Source of the DNA: Streptococcus parasanguinis ATCC 15912
GTDB taxonomy: Bacteria > Bacillota > Bacilli > Lactobacillales > Streptococcaceae
Reading direction: 5' to 3'
DNA: 64,000 bases
Assembly (NCBI RefSeq): GCF_000164675.2
Contig: NC_015678.1
Span: 1,550,001-1,614,000, forward strand
The position numbers were made by a program, and so were the translations under genes. Shown here one piece after another: positions 50,364 to 62,702 of the stretch. The notes below the pieces were generated by a model. It saw nothing but the letters and a program-made list of their open reading frames with translations, was not told where the DNA came from and did not search any database. Position 1 is the first letter of the stretch; every line of letters starts with the position of its first letter.

Positions 50364-52337
50364 ATGAATAACAGAAAAAACAACGGTTTTGTTCGAAATC
50401 CTTTTCTGTATTTGTTGATTATTGTAGCGGCTGTGACAGGATTCCAGTACTTTTTTGCGGGTAATGGAGTTGGTCAAAGTCAGCAAATCAACTACACAGA
50501 ATTGGTCAAGGAAATTAAAAATGACAATGTAAAGACGATTAGTTACCAACCGAATGGTAGTGTGATTGAAATTGCAGGGACCTATAATAAAGCAAAAGAA
50601 TCAAAAGAAGATACAGGAATTCAATTTTTTACCCCAAGTGTTCAAAAAGTATCTCGCTTTACTAGTGTCATCCTTCCATCTGATATCACCGTCAATGAAT
50701 TACAAAAATTAGCAGCTGACCACAAAGCAGAAATCACAATCAAGCGTGAGAGCTCAAGTGGCATGTGGATAACAATTCTCACTTCAATTGTTCCATTTGT
50801 TATCGTCATGTTCTTCTTCTTCTCTATGATGAACCAAGGCGGTGGCGGAGGTGCCAGAGGCGCAATGAACTTTGGTCGCAATAAAGCCCGTGCTGCTAAT
50901 AAAGAAGATATTAAAGTTCGTTTTTCAGATGTGGCAGGAGCTGAAGAAGAAAAACAAGAACTTGTTGAAGTAGTTGAGTTTTTGAAAGATCCAAAACGCT
51001 TTACTAAATTGGGAGCAAGAATCCCAGCAGGAGTGCTTCTTGAAGGCCCTCCTGGAACTGGTAAAACCCTTTTAGCAAAAGCAGTAGCTGGTGAAGCTGG
51101 GGTGCCATTCTTCAGTATCTCTGGTTCTGACTTCGTTGAAATGTTTGTCGGAGTCGGTGCTAGCCGGGTTCGTTCACTTTTTGAAGATGCTAAAAAAGCA
51201 GCACCAGCCATTATCTTTATCGATGAAATTGATGCTGTTGGGCGCCAACGTGGTGTAGGTCTTGGTGGCGGAAATGATGAACGTGAACAAACCCTCAACC
51301 AACTTTTGATTGAGATGGATGGTTTTGAAGGCAACGAAGGAATCATTGTTATCGCAGCAACTAACCGTTCTGATGTCCTTGACCCTGCCCTTCTTCGTCC
51401 TGGCCGTTTTGACCGCAAAGTATTAGTTGGACGTCCAGATGTGAAGGGGCGTGAGGCAATTCTTCGTGTTCATGCTAAGAATAAGCCACTTGCTCAAGAT
51501 GTGGACTTAAAATTGGTTGCTCAACAGACACCAGGATTTGTCGGTGCTGATCTCGAAAATGTTTTGAATGAAGCAGCCTTGGTTGCAGCTCGTCGAAATA
51601 AAAAAGTAATTGATGCTGCTGACATCGATGAAGCAGAAGATCGTGTTATTGCAGGTCCATCTAAGAAAGATCGGACGATTTCACAAAAAGAACGAGAAAT
51701 GGTTGCTTATCACGAAGCTGGTCATACAATTGTTGGTTTGGTCTTATCAAATGCTCGTGTGGTTCATAAAGTTACCATTGTTCCACGTGGTCGCGCAGGC
51801 GGTTACATGATTGCCCTTCCAAAAGAAGATCAAATGTTACTTTCTAAAGAGGACATGAAAGAACAATTAGCAGGGCTCATGGGAGGACGTGTTGCCGAAG
51901 AAATTATTTTCAATTCGCAAACAACAGGTGCTTCAAATGACTTTGAACAAGCAACCCAAATGGCACGTGCGATGGTAACAGAATATGGTATGAGTGAAAA
52001 ACTTGGACCGGTTCAATATGAAGGAAATCATGCGATGTTTGGTGCTCAAAGCCCACAAAAAATGATTTCAGAACAGACGGCTTACGAAATTGATGAAGAA
52101 GTTCGTGGTCTATTGAATGAAGCCCGTAATAAAGCTGCGGAAATTATTCAAGGAAATAGAGAAACGCATAAACTGATTGCTGAAGCTCTATTAAAATATG
52201 AAACCTTGGATAGTGTTCAAATTAAATCATTATACGAAACAGGAAAAATGCCTGAAAATTCAGAGCATGAATTAGAAGAAGAAGCAAAACCTCTATCATA
52301 TGATGAGATTAAGTCAAAATTAGAAGAAAACAACTAA
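50364..52337 (+). CDS. ftsH: ATP-dependent zinc metalloprotease FtsH
   Basis: 657 residues. Two membrane helices (about 12-32 and 134-154) flank an extracellular domain; the AAA domain has Walker A GPPGTGKT (228-235) and Walker [10 protein letters not shown] with the SRH arginines (RPGRFDR); the protease has the zinc site HEAGH. It degrades membrane and short-lived proteins. A glycine-rich linker (residues 159-165) joins membrane and AAA parts. Confidence 0.98.
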   Translation: MNNRKNNGFVRNPFLYLLIIVAAVTGFQYFFAGNGVGQSQQINYTELVKEIKNDNVKTISYQPNGSVIEIAGTYNKAKESKEDTGIQFFTPSVQKVSRFTSVILPSDITVNELQKLAADHKAEITIKRESSSGMWITILTSIVPFVIVMFFFFSMMNQGGGGGARGAMNFGRNKARAANKEDIKVRFSDVAGAEEEKQELVEVVEFLKDPKRFTKLGARIPAGVLLEGPPGTGKTLLAKAVAGEAGVPFFSISGSDFVEMFVGVGASRVRSLFEDAKKAAPAIIFIDEIDAVGRQRGVGLGGGNDEREQTLNQLLIEMDGFEGNEGIIVIAATNRSDVLDPALLRPGRFDRKVLVGRPDVKGREAILRVHAKNKPLAQDVDLKLVAQQTPGFVGADLENVLNEAALVAARRNKKVIDAADIDEAEDRVIAGPSKKDRTISQKEREMVAYHEAGHTIVGLVLSNARVVHKVTIVPRGRAGGYMIALPKEDQMLLSKEDMKEQLAGLMGGRVAEEIIFNSQTTGASNDFEQATQMARAMVTEYGMSEKLGPVQYEGNHAMFGAQSPQKMISEQTAYEIDEEVRGLLNEARNKAAEIIQGNRETHKLIAEALLKYETLDSVQIKSLYETGKMPENSEHELEEEAKPLSYDEIKSKLEENN

Positions 52338-52339
52338 TT

Positions 52340-52543
52340 TAAAAGAAGGAAAATATTTCCTTCTTTCAGAACGTAGACAAACCCTACCAGCAATAGAAAC
52401 ATTGCTATTTTGTAGGTTGGGTACCATATAGTGAAAACTCTTAGGAATGCTGATATCGCGCTATTCTTAAGAGTTTTTTACTTTCTCTATTTTTTAAAAA
52501 AGACTGAAGAAAATCGTCCAAAATGGACTTTTCCTTCTTTTTT
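52340..52543 (+). terminator. Three stacked hairpins downstream of ftsH
   Basis: The ftsH terminator aaagaaggaaaa/ttccttcttt is at 52342-52365; a second T-tailed stem aactctta/taagagtt is at 52436-52478; a third, with gtcc/ggac core, and T tail is at 52505-52543. The 70 bases between the first and second could encode a small RNA, but no promoter is clear. Confidence 0.55.
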
Positions 52544-52555
52544 ATTAAAAAAGTG

Positions 52556-52583
52556 TTGACAGAGTAAAAATATTCTGTATAAT
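52556..52583 (+). promoter_or_regulatory. tRNA-Glu promoter
   Basis: TTGACA (52556-52561) and TATAAT (52578-52583), spacer 16 bases, 19 bases before the tRNA. Confidence 0.85.
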
Positions 52584-52601
52584 AGAATATGTTGTAAAAA
52601 T

Positions 52602-52673
52602 GGTCCGTTGGTCAAGGGGTTAAGACACCGCCTTTTCACGGCGGTAACACGGGTTCGAATCCCGTACGGACTA
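52602..52673 (+). tRNA. tRNA-Glu (TTC)
   Basis: 72 bases, identical to the minus-strand copy at 31981-32052. The anticodon TTC lies in CCTTTTCACGG. A hairpin terminator (52679-52703) follows. Confidence 0.97.
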
Positions 52674-52678
52674 TTGAT

Positions 52679-52705
52679 AAACTGTCACCAAGTGGCAGTT
52701 TTTCT
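52679..52705 (+). terminator. Terminator of tRNA-Glu
   Basis: aactgtcac-caa-gtggcagtt with T tail, directly after the tRNA. Confidence 0.8.
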
Positions 52706-52720
52706 TTGTATTTGGACAAA

Positions 52721-52749
52721 ATAGTTAAAATAATGACCAAATAGTTGAA
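52721..52749 (+). promoter_or_regulatory. Candidate ComE box of comX
   Basis: ATAGTTAAA (52721-52729) and ATAGTTGAA (52741-52749) form a direct repeat with a 20-base period, resembling the second half of the pneumococcal ComE site (CAGTTGAG-like). It lies about 78 bases upstream of the comX ATG and about 45 upstream of an AT-rich -10 (52795-52802). A short hairpin aagtcc/gggctt (52771-52785) separates the two. Confidence 0.5.
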
Positions 52750-52826
52750 AAAACGTGCAGAATAGAAAAAAAGTCCATTGGGCTTCTTTATTTTTATAAA
52801 ATACAGATAAAAGTAAAGGAGAGCTT

Positions 52827-53306
52827 ATGGAATTTAATAAAATGTATCAAAAAGTAAAATATATCGTAAGAAAATGTGAAAAGGAATATTATATTCAGTT
52901 ATGGGAAAAGGATGATTGGGAACAAGAAGGACAGCTAACTCTCTTTGAACTTTATCAAAAAAATCCTGAAATTGAAACAAATGAAGAATTACTTTATAAA
53001 TACTTTAAAACGAAATTTAGAAATCATATTAAAGATAAAATAAGACAACAGGAAAGTGATAAAAGAAAAATAAATAGACTTCCCTATGTTGAAATAGGAG
53101 AAATTAGCCACAGAATTTCATCAAGAGAAATATATTTAGATGAGTTGGTTGTACTAAGAGATTCTTTAAAACGTTTTAAAGAAAAATTAACAGTAAAAGA
53201 AAAAGAACAATATGAAGCATTACTAACAAATAGAAGATGTCTAGGAAAAACAAAAATGAAAAAGAAATTAGAAAACTATCTAAAAGATTTTAAAAATTCT
53301 ATTTAA
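52827..53306 (+). CDS. comX: Competence-specific sigma factor ComX (SigX)
   Basis: 159 residues, the usual ComX length. YYIQLWEKDDWEQEGQLTLF, LLYKYFKTKFRNHIKDKIR and IGEISHRISS are close to pneumococcal ComX and cover the region 2-like part; the C-terminus corresponds to region 4. It directs polymerase to late competence genes. The gene has its own ggag site and follows tRNA-Glu at the conserved ftsH-comX-rrn locus. Its AT content is very high. Confidence 0.93.
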   Translation: MEFNKMYQKVKYIVRKCEKEYYIQLWEKDDWEQEGQLTLFELYQKNPEIETNEELLYKYFKTKFRNHIKDKIRQQESDKRKINRLPYVEIGEISHRISSREIYLDELVVLRDSLKRFKEKLTVKEKEQYEALLTNRRCLGKTKMKKKLENYLKDFKNSI

Positions 53307-53343
53307 AAACAAAAAGTTAAAAGAGTTAAAAAAACTTGCCCTG

Positions 53344-54442
53344 TTGTAAAATGAAGTGCAACAAAAAAGACATGTTCATCTGACATACTAGAGTTGCGAA
53401 AAACAGTATAAAGGAAAATGAACGTGTCCACAAATTATTCTACCACAAATCAAGCCTACAAACACTTATCTGAAGGTGAACGAGGAAAAATTGAGGCTTA
53501 TTTATGCTCAGGAATCAAACCTGCGGAAATTGCTCGTCGACTGGGGAAAAATCGCTCTACTATTACTTGTGAAATTAATAAAGGTTCCATAACACAAGTG
53601 AAAAAAGTAAATGGGCAGAAGGTTTACTATCAACACTGTTATGCAGATGCTGTCCAAAATCGTTATCGTTATGCTAGAGAAGCTAGTTATTATCTGAAAC
53701 TGGATCGTGTTTCAGACGACTTTCTGATAGAATTTACAGAAGCTATGAAAGAGAAACCAAGAATACATAGCGTGGATACATTTGTTCACACCTATAAATT
53801 AAAACATGTAGATGTAGTTGTACCTTCAACCAAGACGCTCTATATCTATATCCATCATGGATTGTTAGAGATTATGGTTATTGATTTGCCAAGAGCAGTG
53901 CGGATCTGTAAGAAATTTAGCAAGCGCCCCTTTACCAAGAAACATCTAGGAAAGTCAATTAAAGAAAGACCAGAAGAGATCAATAATCGTTCCCGTTTTG
54001 GAGATTGGTAAATCGATTCTGTTCTGGGGGGAAAGACAGTAGGAGAACCTTCTATTCTGACCTTGGTAGAATGACAAACACGTTATGCTATCACAAAGAA
54101 ACTCGTAGAGAAGAAGACAGAGTATGTCAATCAAGCCGTATTAGAGTCTATGAAGCTTTACCCGATTAAGTCCATCATTACGGATAATGGAAACAAATTT
54201 TTTCATTGGGTGAGATAGAGGGCTTAGATGTTTATTTTGCTCATGCCTATTCATCTTATGACCAAGGTACAAATGAACATTTCAATGGACTACTAAGAGA
54301 GTTCATTTCAAAGGGCATCAATGAAAGACCGAGACGAATCCTTGGTTATCAGTCCGCAAAAAAAGCCGTTTGAGCTAAATCAAACAGCTTGAGAAAAACT
54401 CACTTAATCAGAGGGACACCTTTGTTGTACTTGACTTGACAA
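53344..54442 (+). mobile_element. Decayed IS30-family insertion sequence
   Basis: The 22-base ends (53344-53365 and 54421-54442) are imperfect inverted repeats (17 of 22 match: ttgtaaaatgaagtgcaac and the complement of gttgtacttgacttgacaa). The 1.1-kb length fits IS30 family. It lies between comX and the rrn operon. No target duplication is clear. Confidence 0.8.
53418..54373 (+). pseudogene. IS30-family transposase, interrupted
   Basis: The first 197 codons read as an intact N-terminus: helix-turn-helix LSEGERGKIEAYL through GIKPAEIARRLGKNRSTITC, up to RFGDW. There the frame ends at TAA (54009) where related proteins continue with E-IDSVLGG. The next part (IDSVLGGKTVGEPSIL) reads in frame up to a TGA, then QTRYAITKKLVEKK and DNGN; a frameshift follows and the end (EGLDVYFAHAYSS, NEHFNGLLREF, NERPRR) is in another frame. 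Two stop codons plus a shift make it inactive. Confidence 0.88.
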
Positions 54443-54493
54443 TTGGTAAGTAAAAAAACTTTCAAAAAAAATAAAAAAAAATCAAAAAAAGTG

Positions 54494-54522
54494 TTGACAG
54501 TAAGGAGAGGTCATGATATACT
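54494..54522 (+). promoter_or_regulatory. rRNA operon promoter and leader
   Basis: TTGACA (54494-54499), 17-base spacer, TATACT with TG extension (54517-54522). The leader has a boxA-like tgaaaactgaac (54557-54568) and hairpins at 54531-54549 and 54591-54611. Confidence 0.85.
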
Positions 54523-54672
54523 AATATAGTTGTCGCGAGAGAGCGACAAAGACCTTTGAAAACTGAACAAGACGAACCAATGTGCAGGGCACTACAACTG
54601 AAGTTGTAGTAACTGAACAATAAAAAAACAATAAATCTGTCAGTGACAGAATGAGTTTAAGACAAACAATTA

Positions 54673-56227
<1,555 letters not shown>

Positions 56228-56274
56228 AAAAGGAACCCTGTACGTTGGTCTTGTTTAGTTTTGAGAGGTCTTGT

Positions 56275-56347
56275 GGGGCCTTAGCTCAGCTGGGAGAGCG
56301 CCTGCTTTGCACGCAGGAGGTCAGCGGTTCGATCCCGCTAGGCTCCA
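56275..56347 (+). tRNA. tRNA-Ala (TGC), in the rRNA spacer
   Basis: 73 bases; anticodon TGC in CTTTGCACG. Position between 16S and 23S is normal in streptococci. Confidence 0.97.
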
Positions 56348-56375
56348 TTAACACTGTAAGGGTGTTAAGCTTGAA

Positions 56376-59435
<3,060 letters not shown>

Positions 59436-59450
59436 TTTAAACATTCAGAG

Positions 59451-59566
59451 TTAAGTGACGATAGCCTAGGAGATACACCTGTACCCATGCCGAACACAGC
59501 AGTTAAGCCCTAGAACGCCGGAAGTAGTTGGGGGTTGCCCCCTGTGAGATAAGGAAGTCGCTTAGC
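59451..59566 (+). rRNA. rrf: 5S ribosomal RNA
   Basis: About 116 bases, beginning TTAAGTGACGATAGCCTAGG and containing CCCATGCCGAACACAG; it closes with a hairpin (59576-59597) before the tRNAs. Confidence 0.95.
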
Positions 59567-59599
59567 AAGAGATTGAGCCTAGATGATCTAGGCTCATTT

Positions 59600-59672
59600 G
59601 GGAGTTTAGCTCAGCTGGGAGAGCATCTGCCTTACAAGCAGAGGGTCAGCGGTTCGATCCCGTTAACTCCCA
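59600..59672 (+). tRNA. tRNA-Val (TAC)
   Basis: 73 bases; anticodon TAC in CCTTACAAG. First of 18 tRNAs behind 5S. Confidence 0.96.
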
Positions 59673-59674
59673 TA

Positions 59675-59747
59675 GGTCCCGTAGTGTAGCGGTTATCACG
59701 TCGCCCTGTCACGGCGAAGATCGCGGGTTCGATTCCCGTCGGGACCG
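59675..59747 (+). tRNA. tRNA-Asp (GTC)
   Basis: 73 bases; anticodon GTC in CCTGTCACG, discriminator G. Two bases after tRNA-Val. Confidence 0.97.
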
Positions 59748-59771
59748 TTAAGATAATGAAAATTATTTTAA

Positions 59772-59844
59772 GACTCGTTAGCTCAGTTGGTAGAGCAATT
59801 GACTTTTAATCAATGGGTCACTGGTTCGAGCCCAGTACGGGTCA
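59772..59844 (+). tRNA. tRNA-Lys (TTT)
   Basis: 73 bases; anticodon TTT in ACTTTTAAT. A substrate of MnmA and MnmG, both encoded in this window. Confidence 0.96.
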
Positions 59845-59850
59845 TATTTT

Positions 59851-59932
59851 GCGGGTTTGGCGGAATTGGCAGACGCACCAGATTTAGGATCTGGCGCTTT
59901 ACGGCGTGGGGGTTCAAGTCCCTTAACCCGCA
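59851..59932 (+). tRNA. tRNA-Leu (TAG)
   Basis: 82 bases with a long variable arm; anticodon TAG in ATTTAGGAT. Confidence 0.96.
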
Positions 59933-59949
59933 TAGAAGAATAATAATGA

Positions 59950-60022
59950 GCCGGCTTAGCTCAGTTGGTAGAGCATCTGATTTGTAATCAGAGGGTCGCG
60001 TGTTCAAGTCATGTAGCCGGCA
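59950..60022 (+). tRNA. tRNA-Thr (TGT)
   Basis: 73 bases; anticodon TGT in ATTTGTAAT. Confidence 0.96.
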
Positions 60023-60045
60023 TTTTTTTATATAAAGAAAGCGAT

Positions 60046-60117
60046 GCGAACGTAGTTCAGTGGTAGAACACCACCTTGCCAAGGTGGGGGTCGCGGGTTC
60101 GAATCCCGTCGTTCGCT
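60046..60117 (+). tRNA. tRNA-Gly (GCC)
   Basis: 72 bases; anticodon GCC in CTTGCCAAG. Confidence 0.96.
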
Positions 60118-60124
60118 TGAGGAG

Positions 60125-60210
60125 GCCGGGGTGGCGGAACTGGCAGACGCACAGGACTTAAAATCCTGCGATTGGTAACGATCGTACCGGTTCGATTCCG
60201 GTCCTCGGCA
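60125..60210 (+). tRNA. tRNA-Leu (TAA)
   Basis: 86 bases with a long variable arm; anticodon TAA in ACTTAAAAT. Confidence 0.96.
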
Positions 60211-60229
60211 TAGATTTAGGTTGAAAGAA

Positions 60230-60303
60230 GCACCCTTAGCTCAACTGGATAGAGTACCTGACTACGAATCAGGCGGTTAGAGGTTCGACTCCTCTAGGGT
60301 GCA
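60230..60303 (+). tRNA. tRNA-Arg (ACG), copy 1
   Basis: 74 bases; anticodon ACG in CTACGAAT. Identical to the next gene. Confidence 0.96.
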
Positions 60304-60339
60304 TGGTCGTGAGACTATGTAAGAATAGAATAAGGAAGA

Positions 60340-60413
60340 GCACCCTTAGCTCAACTGGATAGAGTACCTGACTACGAATCAGGCGGTTAGAGGTTCGACT
60401 CCTCTAGGGTGCA
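60340..60413 (+). tRNA. tRNA-Arg (ACG), copy 2
   Basis: 74 bases, identical to the preceding tRNA-Arg, starting 110 bases later. A tandem duplication. Confidence 0.96.
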
Positions 60414-60432
60414 TAAGGCGAAAGCTTTAGAT

Positions 60433-60506
60433 CGGGAAGTAGCTCAGCTTGGTAGAGTACTTGGTTTGGGACCAAGGTGTCGCAGGTTCGAATCCTGTCT
60501 TCCCGA
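60433..60506 (+). tRNA. tRNA-Pro (TGG)
   Basis: 74 bases; anticodon TGG in TTTGGGAC. Confidence 0.95.
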
Positions 60507-60512
60507 TATTAT

Positions 60513-60586
60513 GGCGGTGTAGCTCAGCTGGCTAGAGCGTCCGGTTCATACCCGGGAGGTCGGGGGTTCGATCCCCTTCGCCGCTA
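60513..60586 (+). tRNA. tRNA-Met/Ile (CAT), first of two elongator-type CAT genes
   Basis: 74 bases; anticodon CAT in GGTTCATACCC. This or the next CAT tRNA may be the TilS substrate tRNA-Ile2; sequence alone does not settle which. G1-U72 pair at the acceptor end. Confidence 0.85.
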
Positions 60587-60602
60587 TATTGTTGATCTTG
60601 TT

Positions 60603-60676
60603 GGACCTTTAGCTCAGCTGGTTAGAGCTCTCGGCTCATAACCGAGTGGTCGTAGGTTCAAGTCCTACAAGGTCCA
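60603..60676 (+). tRNA. tRNA-Met/Ile (CAT), second elongator-type CAT gene
   Basis: 74 bases; anticodon CAT in GGCTCATAACC. See the previous entry for the Met/Ile2 ambiguity. Confidence 0.85.
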
Positions 60677-60687
60677 TTATAAGTTTT

Positions 60688-60777
60688 GGAGGATTACCCA
60701 AGTCCGGCTGAAGGGAACGGTCTTGAAAACCGTCAGGCGTGTAAAAGCGTGCGTGGGTTCGAATCCCACATCCTCCT
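60688..60777 (+). tRNA. tRNA-Ser (TGA)
   Basis: 90 bases with a long variable arm; anticodon TGA in CTTGAAAAC. Confidence 0.95.
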
Positions 60778-60787
60778 TTTTAATTAA

Positions 60788-60861
<74 letters not shown>

Positions 60862-60864
60862 TTT

Positions 60865-60937
60865 GGCTCGGTAGCTCAGTTGGTAGAGCAATGGATTGAA
60901 GCTCCATGTGTCGGCGGTTCGATTCCGTCTCGCGCCA
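60865..60937 (+). tRNA. tRNA-Phe (GAA)
   Basis: 73 bases; anticodon GAA in ATTGAAGCT. The acceptor stem has one mismatch (T4 against C). Confidence 0.93.
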
Positions 60938-60953
60938 TTTCCTTTGTTAATAA

Positions 60954-61024
60954 GCGGGTGTAGTTTAGTGGTAAAACTACAGCCTTCCAAGCTGTTGTCG
61001 CGAGTTCGATTCTCGTCACCCGCT
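60954..61024 (+). tRNA. tRNA-Gly (TCC)
   Basis: 71 bases; anticodon TCC in CTTCCAAG. Confidence 0.95.
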
Positions 61025-61062
61025 TTGAACAATTGTTCATTTTTTACCAAGTTGTTTAACTT

Positions 61063-61136
<74 letters not shown>

Positions 61137-61140
61137 TTTT

Positions 61141-61228
61141 GGAGAATTACTCAAGAGGCTGAAGAGGACGGTTTGCTAAATCGTTAGGTCGGGTAACTGG
61201 CGCGGGGGTTCGAATCCCCCATTCTCCG
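61141..61228 (+). tRNA. tRNA-Ser (GCT)
   Basis: 88 bases with a long variable arm; anticodon GCT in TTGCTAAAT. Last of the cluster. Confidence 0.95.
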
Positions 61229-61239
61229 TATAACTATGA

Positions 61240-61269
61240 AGTTTGAGATAGGATCTCAAACTATTTTTT
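61240..61269 (+). terminator. Terminator of the rRNA/tRNA operon
   Basis: agtttgagat-agg-atctcaaact followed by a T run, 11 bases after the last tRNA. Confidence 0.88.
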
Positions 61270-61288
61270 GTATTTTTGTAGGTTTTTT

Positions 61289-62107
61289 ATGTTATTGAAA
61301 CGTTTTTTTAAGATATTTAGTCTCTTGTTTGTTTTAGTTGTAGCAGGGGTTCTGTTTTTATTCCCATCAGTTCGAAATACTATTGTTATAAAATCTTCTG
61401 ATGTTTTAACTATTTTTGATCAAGCTATTTCTATTCCGTTTTCTGTGATTGAGTCTAAGTCAAATGACATTAAAAATTTATCAAAAATTAATGATGAAAA
61501 TATTTCTTTAAAGTCTAAAATATATCAGATAGATATTAATCACTCTAAACTAAATCGTTTAGAGTCTGAAAATAAAGAGTTAAAGGATTTATTGAATTTA
61601 AAAAATTCGGTATCAGGTTCAAAACAAGTTGTTGGGGAGATTGTTGACAGAAATTACAGTTCTTGGAATGAACAATTTGTGATTGATAAGGGGAGTTCTG
61701 ATGGAATTTCAGACTCAATGTTTGTTCTTTCTTCAGGGGGGGTTATCGGAGTTGTTGATAACTTGGAGAAAAACTCTAGTAGAATTAAATTACTGGTTGG
61801 GAATGATATTTCTTCTCAACATTTGACACTTAAGATTGAAGATAAAACACAATCTATCTTTGCTTTATTAATTGGCTTTGATGATAAAACGGGTGAATTT
61901 CGTTTGCTGCAAATTGGTGATTCTGTTGACATTAAAAAAGGGTCTCTTGTTTCGACAAGTGGGCTTGGTAAATATAAGACCAGTGATTTACCTGTTGGTA
62001 CGGTATCTTCAGTAAAAAAAGCATCAGATCAGTTAGGACAAGAAATTAGAGTAAAACCTAAAGCAAGTTTGGATGTTAATCGTTATGTACTTCTGATTGG
62101 AGAATAA
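61289..62107 (+). CDS. mreC: Rod-shape/elongation protein MreC
   Basis: 272 residues from the ATG at 61289 (tagg upstream; the frame is open further at a TTG). One membrane helix (about 8-28), a coiled coil (about 65-105, LSKINDENISLKSKIYQID, LNRLESENKELKDLLNLK) and two beta-barrel domains (KGSSDGISDSMFVLSSGGVIG). In cocci MreC works in peripheral wall growth with MreD and RodZ. Few codons use G or C, so AT content is above the surroundings. Confidence 0.95.
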   Translation: MLLKRFFKIFSLLFVLVVAGVLFLFPSVRNTIVIKSSDVLTIFDQAISIPFSVIESKSNDIKNLSKINDENISLKSKIYQIDINHSKLNRLESENKELKDLLNLKNSVSGSKQVVGEIVDRNYSSWNEQFVIDKGSSDGISDSMFVLSSGGVIGVVDNLEKNSSRIKLLVGNDISSQHLTLKIEDKTQSIFALLIGFDDKTGEFRLLQIGDSVDIKKGSLVSTSGLGKYKTSDLPVGTVSSVKKASDQLGQEIRVKPKASLDVNRYVLLIGE

Positions 62108-62108
62108 T

Positions 62109-62609
62109 GTGAGATTATTACGCAAATACTATTTTTTTCCTTTGTTATTGTTTTTGTCTTTGTTTATTGATGGGCAATTTTCTTTCATTTTCTCGCGTTT
62201 TATTCCAAATCAATTTGAAGCTATTTCATTTCTATTTTTTTATGGCTTTATGATGTTGAGTCTCTATTTTTCAGAGATATCTTGTATTTGGTTGGGTATT
62301 TTCTTTGGTTTTTGTTTTGATGTGTATTTTCTAAATACTCTTGGAATCTCCTTTTTGCTATTTCCATTATTACAAATAATATTTTATCATTGGAATCAAG
62401 TTATTCTACTTAATCGTTTAACTCGCTTTTTAACATTTTTACTAACGATTTTTTGTTTTCAACTTCTTGCTTCATTTCTTGAGATTTTTTTAATTGGTAT
62501 TAAATTTGATTTATTTTCGTTAGTTGTTTTTCAAATTGCACCAAGTTTACTTTTGAATTTATTTTTATTACTAATTTTTCAACCTCTATTTGAAAAGATT
62601 TATTTATAA
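62109..62609 (+). CDS. mreD: Rod-shape/elongation protein MreD
   Basis: 166 residues from GTG 62109, one base after the mreC stop and with ggag six bases upstream. It is almost entirely hydrophobic with about five helices; the start RLLRKYYFFPLLLFLSLFID fits MreD. It is the membrane partner of MreC. An ATG at 62107 is closed by an immediate TGA, so GTG is the only sensible start. Confidence 0.9.
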   Translation: MRLLRKYYFFPLLLFLSLFIDGQFSFIFSRFIPNQFEAISFLFFYGFMMLSLYFSEISCIWLGIFFGFCFDVYFLNTLGISFLLFPLLQIIFYHWNQVILLNRLTRFLTFLLTIFCFQLLASFLEIFLIGIKFDLFSLVVFQIAPSLLLNLFLLLIFQPLFEKIYL

Positions 62610-62623
62610 ATTCGAAACAAAAA

Positions 62624-62668
62624 TGTAACAATAGCGTAACATAAATTAGTGATAAAATTTGTTATACT
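62624..62668 (+). promoter_or_regulatory. pcsB promoter with WalR (VicR) box
   Basis: TGTAAC-AATAG-CGTAAC (62624-62640) matches the TGTWAH-N5-TGTWAH site of WalR at all but one position; the -10 TATACT is at 62663-62668. pcsB is an established WalR target in streptococci. Confidence 0.8.
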
Positions 62669-62702
62669 AGTTAGTGTCTTATTGGAAAGGGAAAATTATC
62701 TA

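Noticed and set aside
52771-52785. Hairpin before comX as a terminator or riboswitch
   Set aside because: The stem is only six pairs with a G-T pair and a three-base loop; too weak to call, so it is mentioned only with the ComE-box entry.
60865-60937. tRNA-Phe as a pseudogene because of the T4-C mismatch
   Set aside because: All other arms, the anticodon loop and the T-loop are intact, and I recall this mismatch form in other streptococcal tRNA-Phe genes; it is most likely functional.
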